In this document: in pieces, positions 59,531 to 64,000 of the stretch | How the letters are laid out: every line of letters begins with the position of its first letter | Numbering within the stretch: the first letter of the stretch is position 1 | From: Actinomycetota bacterium | GTDB lineage: Bacteria > Actinomycetota > Actinomycetes > S36-B12 > CAIYMF01 | Length of the DNA: 64,000 nt | Reading direction: 5' to 3' | NCBI GenBank assembly: GCA_020161245.1 | Contig: JAIUOK010000011.1 | Span: 23,627 to 87,626, forward strand | Notes under the pieces: generated by a model | Told to the model about the DNA's origin: nothing | What the model saw: only the letters and a program-made list of their open reading frames with translations | Database searches by the model: none | Position numbers and translations under genes: made by a program

Positions 59531-62500
59531 TTACAGGGACAGCCCAGGCCCATCAAGGCCCGGTCCGGTCGGGTAGTGGATGCGCCGGTGGGATTCCTGG
59601 GGACGACGCGCGGGCAGGATCGGTTGTGGATTCCACGGCCGCGCCCCCTGCATCGCCTCGGTCGCGGACTGCTCCGCGCCGCTGGTCGCGAGGATCCCCG
59701 CCAGCACCTCCACCCCGGTTTGTCCGGCGTCGTGGTCGTCGAGGGCGCGGTGCGGCTCGTCCCGCTCCCCGCCGCCGGGGCCGTCGCCGAGAGGGACGTA
59801 GGCGTGGTTGGCGTCGCGGCCGCGGGTCATCCCGACATACAGGTGCTCACGGGTCATCCCCGGCCCGGTGATCACATGCGCGGTTTCCACGGTCCGGGCT
59901 TGGGCGCGGTGGGCGGTGATGGCGTAGCCGAGCTGGACGTAGGCGGCGACGTAGTCCGCCGGCAGCCCCCACAGCTGCCCGGCGACCACGGGATCGGTGC
60001 TGACCGGCGCGACGACCAGGCCACCATCGGGCTGGGTCTCGACCACGGTCCAGACCGCGCCGTTGCGCACGAAGTCACCGTCCGCGCTGGACAGCTGCCG
60101 GGTGTTGCGCCGGGTGGTGATCCGGTCCCCGACCCCGACGGTGGTGCCATCGGCCAACTCGATCCCCTCGATGCTGGACCGGCCGGTCAGGGCGTTGTCG
60201 GCCCGGGCGCGGGTGTTGAGCTCCAGGACGGTGTCGTTGTCCGCCGCGATCAGCAGCGACTCCTTCCCCGCGTCGACATCGGCGCGCCAGGCCTGGTAGG
60301 CGGCGGTGAGCATCGCGTCGCGGTCGCCGTCGAGGATCCGGCCGTGCGCGGCGTAGGAGTCCAGGACGGCGGGGTCGCCGGCGCGCAGGCCGAGGGTGGC
60401 GTGGGATTCCCACCGGTGGGTGAACCGCCACAGCTCGGTCAGCTCCGCGGCCTGCGTGTGCCGCGCGAGGAGCCCGAACGCGCCGCCGGCCTGCACCGCG
60501 GACAGCTGCGCCGGGTCACCGACGAGCAGGAGCAGGGCACCGGCGTTGCGGGCCTGGTCGGCGAGCAGTGCGAGGTCGAGGGTGCCGGCCAGGGTCGCTT
60601 CATCCACGATCACCAGCTGGCCGCGCTGCATCCGGTACCGGTCGGCCGGGTCGTGGATGCCCCAGTGCTGCGCCAGCGGCTTCTCCACCTGCTTGAGGTC
60701 GCGGGCGTGCTGGGCCCGTTCGCGGGTGCGGCCGGCACCGCCGGGCAGGAAGGAGGCCCGGTCGGCGACGTCGACGTACCCGTCGAGGCCGGGGCCTTCG
60801 GACTGCCACAACCAGCGGGCCACGGTCTCGCAGCGGATCCCCAACGACTTCTGCAGCTCCATCGCCCCGGTCGCCGACGGCGAGAGGCCGACCACCGAGT
60901 TCTGGCCGCGCCACTGCCCCCGCCACAGCCGCGCCAACGCGTCCAGCGTCGCGGTCTTGCCTGACCCGGCCGGCCCGACCAGGACCTGCAGCCCGTGCCC
61001 GGAGCGCATCACCTGCTCCAACGCCGCCCGCTGATCCGCGCCCAGGCCATACGGGTCCATCCACCGCGGGCTGGTCGGCGCGACCGCCGGACCCACCCCG
61101 GTCGTCGCGGCGTCGAGCAGGACACGCTCCGCCTCAAGGATGCGGGAGGAGGTGTAGCGGCGAGACATCCCCGCCCCCGGCACCCCCTCGGCGATGACAG
61201 GTCGTGCTGAGTCGGTCCCGTTCGCGGTCGTCCCCGCGACGGACGCGGTGACAGGTGCTCCATCGGCACCTTGCACCGGACCTGTCGCGGCACCAGCGGC
61301 GGACGGGCCGTCCGCCGTCCCACCCAGGACGGACGGGTCCGGCGCTGTGCCGGCGGCGGACGGCGTGACGGACGGCGTGAGGTCCGGTCCGTCCGCGACG
61401 GACGCAGTGAGAGACCGTCCGTCGCCGAGCTCGAGGGCGGCGGACGGTCCCTCCGGTGCCAGGGCGAGGGGGTCGGGCTGGCCGTCGATCGCGACGCACT
61501 GCTCCCGCGCCAACGCCACCACACTGGCGTGCAGCTTGGTCCGGTCCTGAGGTGAGGCCATCGGGAGGTGTTTGGTGGCGCGGGCGACCTCGGCCTCGAG
61601 GTTCCACGCGTTCCACGTCGAGCGCCGCCCCTCCACCTGGGACACCGCGTAGGTCGCGAAGGTGCGCCGGGTCTCGGTGCCGATGTCGCGCAGCCGCAGC
61701 GGACGCGTGTACTGGCCGGAGAGGGCATCGGCGACCAGGTCACGTGGCTCGCGCCCGGTCAGCTCGCGGGCGCGTTGCGCCCATGAGGTCAGCAGGTCCG
61801 CCCACGCCCGCGCGACCTTGGTCGGGCGGGTCGCGATCGTCACCGCCTGCCGGATCTTGATCTGCTCCACCCGCGTCGGGTGCCGTCCGTGCTGGGCGGT
61901 GAACGCGACCGTCTCCCGGTACTGCCGGGCGTACATGTTCCGGGACCGGGTGGAGAACTCCTGGAGCAGCTCATCGGGGAACCCGTCGAGCTCGAACGCC
62001 GGCGTCGCCCACTCCCCCCGATTCCGCCACCGGAACGCCACCGGCAGGCGCCGCGACAGCTCATCGGCCAGCAGCGCATCGAACGTCTCCGACAACGCCA
62101 CCCCCGCCGCGAACAGCAGCTGCCCGTCCAGCGTCCGCCAGGTGCCGTCCGCTCCCTGGACGCGGTTGGCGACGACCACGTGGGTGTGCAGGTTCGGGTC
62201 CCCGGTACGGGTGTCGGGATGGTCGAACGCCGCCGCAACGATCCCCCGCACGGGCACGCGCGTGGCGCCGGCGCGTCCGACCCTGGTGGCGGCGACGCGG
62301 GCTTCGAGGATGTCGATGACCTGGTCGACCGCGGCGTGGTGCGCGGCCTGGACCGCTGCGCGCGTGTCCTCGTCGCCGAGCGCCCAGAGCAGGCTGACCG
62401 ACTTCACCGCCGTGAACGTCAAGTCATAGCCCGCCACCCCCGCGGGACGTGTCACCCCGTCCGCGCCGGTCCGGGTCGGGAACGCCCGGCCCAACGCCTG

Positions 62501-62749
62501 CCCGGTGACCGGGTCGCAGGCGCGGCCGAAGACCGCGGTCATCGCTGCCTCGGTCACCTGTGATCCGCGGCGGAGGCCGCGACCGTCGTCGAGGCCGTCC
62601 AGGCCGGTCCCGAGCCAGCGGCCCGGCGGGTTGCCCGACTCGAGGTAGTAGTCCACCAGCGGCAGCTGCCCGCGGGGCACGTCAGCCGACGCCGTGTGCG
62701 CGAGCAGGTAACGGAACCCACCCGCAGCCGACATCCGATGCACCGACAT
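59531..62749 (-). CDS. MobF-family (TrwC-type) conjugative relaxase-helicase
   Basis: A 1072-residue protein. The N-terminal relaxase has the three-histidine site (His177 in FDHPDTR, His188 and His190 in PNLHTHVVVANR) and nicking tyrosines nearby (VDYYLES). A C-terminal superfamily 1 helicase follows: Walker A GPAGSGKTATLDAL, Walker B VIVDEATLAG, DPAQLSAVQAGGAF and VGMTRGRD. Between them is an Ala/Gly/Thr/Pro-rich linker (coded by about 61150-61460). It nicks and unwinds DNA for conjugal transfer. Start ATG 62749 by comparison with relaxases; 62776 is possible. Confidence 0.92.
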   Translation of the reverse strand: MSVHRMSAAGGFRYLLAHTASADVPRGQLPLVDYYLESGNPPGRWLGTGLDGLDDGRGLRRGSQVTEAAMTAVFGRACDPVTGQALGRAFPTRTGADGVTRPAGVAGYDLTFTAVKSVSLLWALGDEDTRAAVQAAHHAAVDQVIDILEARVAATRVGRAGATRVPVRGIVAAAFDHPDTRTGDPNLHTHVVVANRVQGADGTWRTLDGQLLFAAGVALSETFDALLADELSRRLPVAFRWRNRGEWATPAFELDGFPDELLQEFSTRSRNMYARQYRETVAFTAQHGRHPTRVEQIKIRQAVTIATRPTKVARAWADLLTSWAQRARELTGREPRDLVADALSGQYTRPLRLRDIGTETRRTFATYAVSQVEGRRSTWNAWNLEAEVARATKHLPMASPQDRTKLHASVVALAREQCVAIDGQPDPLALAPEGPSAALELGDGRSLTASVADGPDLTPSVTPSAAGTAPDPSVLGGTADGPSAAGAATGPVQGADGAPVTASVAGTTANGTDSARPVIAEGVPGAGMSRRYTSSRILEAERVLLDAATTGVGPAVAPTSPRWMDPYGLGADQRAALEQVMRSGHGLQVLVGPAGSGKTATLDALARLWRGQWRGQNSVVGLSPSATGAMELQKSLGIRCETVARWLWQSEGPGLDGYVDVADRASFLPGGAGRTRERAQHARDLKQVEKPLAQHWGIHDPADRYRMQRGQLVIVDEATLAGTLDLALLADQARNAGALLLLVGDPAQLSAVQAGGAFGLLARHTQAAELTELWRFTHRWESHATLGLRAGDPAVLDSYAAHGRILDGDRDAMLTAAYQAWRADVDAGKESLLIAADNDTVLELNTRARADNALTGRSSIEGIELADGTTVGVGDRITTRRNTRQLSSADGDFVRNGAVWTVVETQPDGGLVVAPVSTDPVVAGQLWGLPADYVAAYVQLGYAITAHRAQARTVETAHVITGPGMTREHLYVGMTRGRDANHAYVPLGDGPGGGERDEPHRALDDHDAGQTGVEVLAGILATSGAEQSATEAMQGARPWNPQPILPARRPQESHRRIHYPTGPGLDGPGLSL

Positions 62750-62823
62750 CACGACCCGCATCACCACCCTCAGCACGAGGCGCCCCCGACGACGACTGCC
62801 CTCACTAAGGAGGTGTGCAGAAC

Positions 62824-62958
62824 ATGCGCGTTACACGCCCATCAGCGCGGAAGTTGTTCCGGCACGGACGATCCCGAACCCGACGGGACGGCGGACAGAA
62901 CCCCACCGAACCGATGGGAACGTCGCGGGACCCACAGGCGGCCACCACCGGCACCTAG
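62824..62958 (+). CDS. Possible 44-residue basic peptide
   Basis: A short frame, MRVTRPSARKLFRHGRSRTR and a Thr/Pro-rich tail, divergent from the relaxase. AAGGAGG stands ten bases before the ATG, which is the only reason to list it. It has 10 Arg/Lys in the first 21 residues. It could be a small DNA-binding protein or chance; the region may also contain the element's oriT, which I cannot locate. Confidence 0.3.
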   Translation: MRVTRPSARKLFRHGRSRTRRDGGQNPTEPMGTSRDPQAATTGT

Positions 62959-63066
62959 TGCAAGACGAGTGCTGAAGTCTGCTGGGGGCGCGAGCAGCCT
63001 TGTTGTGGACCTGGCTTGCCTCGCAGCGTCTGCCGCGTGGTCGGACCCAACTGATTCCATGAGGTC

Positions 63067-63457
63067 ATGGATTCAGCTCCGCATTACTCATTGGGACACT
63101 TGACCGAAGACGTCATGGCCGGGCCGGATGAGCCGCGCGCGACCATCGACTGGGGCATCGAGATCCAGCCGGACGAAGCAGATCGTCTCGTGGACGCTGT
63201 CTCGGCCGTTCGACGTCTGTCAGAGCGGGGCACCTATGAACACCTGTGCCGCTGTTACCTCGCGGTGGTCGACAAGGTGTCCCTCTATAGATCGTTGAGG
63301 CGGTCGACTGGTAGCGCTCGGGCGCTCAACCAACCGTCGCACTCCATCAGTGTGATGGGGGCCGTCGCCAACTGGCTGAGTGCCTCGAGGATGTACTTGG
63401 TCAGTGAGATGGAGACGCTGCTTGAACTGTCAATGGCCATCTCGATGTCCCCGCTGG
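63067..63457 (+). CDS. Hypothetical protein, truncated by the IS21-type insertion
   Basis: The frame from ATG 63067 reads as a coherent protein up to ELSMAISMSPL, with AVSAVRRLSERGTYEHLCRC and SVMGAVANWLSASRMYLVSE; after 63458 it enters the presumed IS end and stops at 63486. About 130 residues of an unknown protein remain. The NWLSASRMYL segment recalls uncharacterised actinobacterial helical proteins. No function can be given. Confidence 0.45.
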
Positions 63458-64000
63458 TGGCCAGTGAAAGTCCCCACCTCGCGTGATGGGTTAGCGCTTG
63501 GTGGGGCGGCCTCCTGATTGGTTGCGTGCTTCGCGCATGCGGTAGCTCTCGCCGTCGGTGGCGACGATGTTGTTGTGGTGCAGGAGCCGGTCCAGGAGGC
63601 TGACGGCGGTGGAGTGGTCGGGCAGGAATCGGCCCCATTCCTCGAAAGGCCAGTGGCTGGCGATGGCGAGGCTGCGGCGTTCGTAGGCGGCGGCGACGAA
63701 CCGGAACAGCAGTTGGCTGCCGGTCGCGTCCAGGGGCGCGAACCCGACTTCGTCGCAGATGATGAGGTCGTTGCGCAGCAGGGTCTCGATGACTTTGCCG
63801 ACGCTGTTGTCGGCGAGGCCGCGGTAGAGGTTCTCGACGAGTTCGGCGGCGGTGAAGTAGCGGACCCGCTGGCCCTGTTCGACGGCCGCGTGGCCCAGGG
63901 CGATCAGGGTGTGGCTCTTCCCGGTGCCGGCGGGGCCGATCAGGGTGAGGTTCTCCCGTGCGGTGATCCATTCCAGCGAGGTGAGGTAGGCCCACGTCGG
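63458..64000 (-). mobile_element. IS21-family insertion sequence (partial)
   Basis: The istB gene is followed within 35 bases by TGGCCAGTGAAAGTCCCCAC (minus-strand end at 63458), which resembles the repeated terminal motifs of actinobacterial IS21 elements. The other end and istA lie outside the window. The exact end and target duplication are not verified. Confidence 0.5.
63491..64000 (-). CDS. istB: IstB-like transposition helper ATPase (C-terminal 169 residues)
   Basis: Open at the window edge, it reads to TAA at 63493-63491. Walker A GPAGTGKSHTLIALG, Walker B LIICDEVGF, and a closing region IASHWPFEEWGRFLPD with LLDRLLHHNNIV are diagnostic of IstB, the AAA+ partner of IS21 transposase. 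The N-terminus is outside the window, so no start codon is visible here. Confidence 0.92.
   Translation of the reverse strand, partial: PTWAYLTSLEWITARENLTLIGPAGTGKSHTLIALGHAAVEQGQRVRYFTAAELVENLYRGLADNSVGKVIETLLRNDLIICDEVGFAPLDATGSQLLFRFVAAAYERRSLAIASHWPFEEWGRFLPDHSTAVSLLDRLLHHNNIVATDGESYRMREARNQSGGRPTKR

Larger units (their letters stand above)
55837..64000. mobile_element. Right-hand integrative and mobilisable/conjugative element (partial)
   Basis: The segment carries an AbiE-type pair, a tyrosine integrase, an excisionase and a MobF relaxase-helicase, all beside tRNA-Lys, and is interrupted by an IS21-family element. This is the gene set of an actinobacterial integrative element. The left boundary is uncertain: the tRNA keeps a terminator directly after it, so the exact crossover point is not visible. 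The right end lies outside the window. Confidence 0.65.

Noticed and set aside
62696..63103. Plus-strand 135-residue frame before the relaxase
   Set aside because: Low-complexity HHDPHHHP-type shadow, no ribosome site, overlaps the relaxase start.
63285..63995. Minus-strand frame of 236 residues at the right edge
   Set aside because: It lies in a different frame from IstB, which shows clear Walker motifs; its His/Arg-rich main part is a shadow.

Overview
The window is high-GC DNA with frequent GTG starts and dense, translationally coupled operons. Family markers include DUF3263, a DUF222/HNH (13E12-type) protein, PucR and MalT-type LuxR regulators, an MtrAB-like two-component pair, OhrR and an alditol oxidase. 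Together they indicate an actinobacterium (Actinomycetia). I cannot name the genus from the sequence alone.

Layout. Positions 1-1473 look like the end of an integrated element: two small unknown genes, a DUF3263 protein, and then the 3' end of a tRNA (discriminator C73, so probably tRNA-His) with no 5' half, followed directly by a perfect hairpin. From 1.7 to 3.4 kb lie an isochorismatase-type hydrolase, a YgaP-like membrane protein and an ECF sigma factor fused to a zinc anti-sigma-like domain. The centrepiece is the minus-strand cluster 14119-6949: a TusA sulfur carrier, an MvhD-like protein, a DsrE2-like protein, an HdrA with a GltD-type flavoprotein inserted in it, a second HdrA, an 83-residue winged-helix-like protein and a QmoC-like (HdrC plus cytochrome b) membrane protein. 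A trimethylamine-dehydrogenase-family flavoprotein and an AGE-family sugar isomerase follow. I read the cluster as an uncharacterised quinone-linked Qmo/Hdr-type complex joined to a sulfane-sulfur relay. Two CsoR/CstR-like palindromes lie in front of it, in the space shared with a divergent malic enzyme.

The region 16.2-55.5 kb is ordinary chromosome. It holds a peroxide-defence block (glutathione peroxidase, a frameshifted ohr, OhrR), an antiporter, a glycosyltransferase and a glycogen-debranching-type enzyme, and a response regulator/kinase/lipoprotein operon. Then come a desaturase with its ferredoxin reductase and a divergent PucR regulator, a SulP transporter, and a tandem glycine riboswitch before a TRIC-family gene. 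Further on are an alditol oxidase, glutamate decarboxylase, a secreted metalloprotease, ornithine carbamoyltransferase, a MalT-type LuxR regulator flanked by two similar small proteins, a lipid flippase-like protein beside a chemoreceptor remnant, and an isochorismatase-pxpABC (5-oxoprolinase) operon.

Positions 55.7-64 kb are a tRNA-Lys(CTT) followed by a second integrative element: an AbiE-type toxin-antitoxin pair with a likely autoregulatory operator, a tyrosine integrase, an excisionase, a MobF relaxase-helicase and a partial IS21-family insertion. Reading frames appear broken in ohr (CT repeat) and in the DUF222/HNH gene (run of four bases); both could be real decay or base-calling errors.
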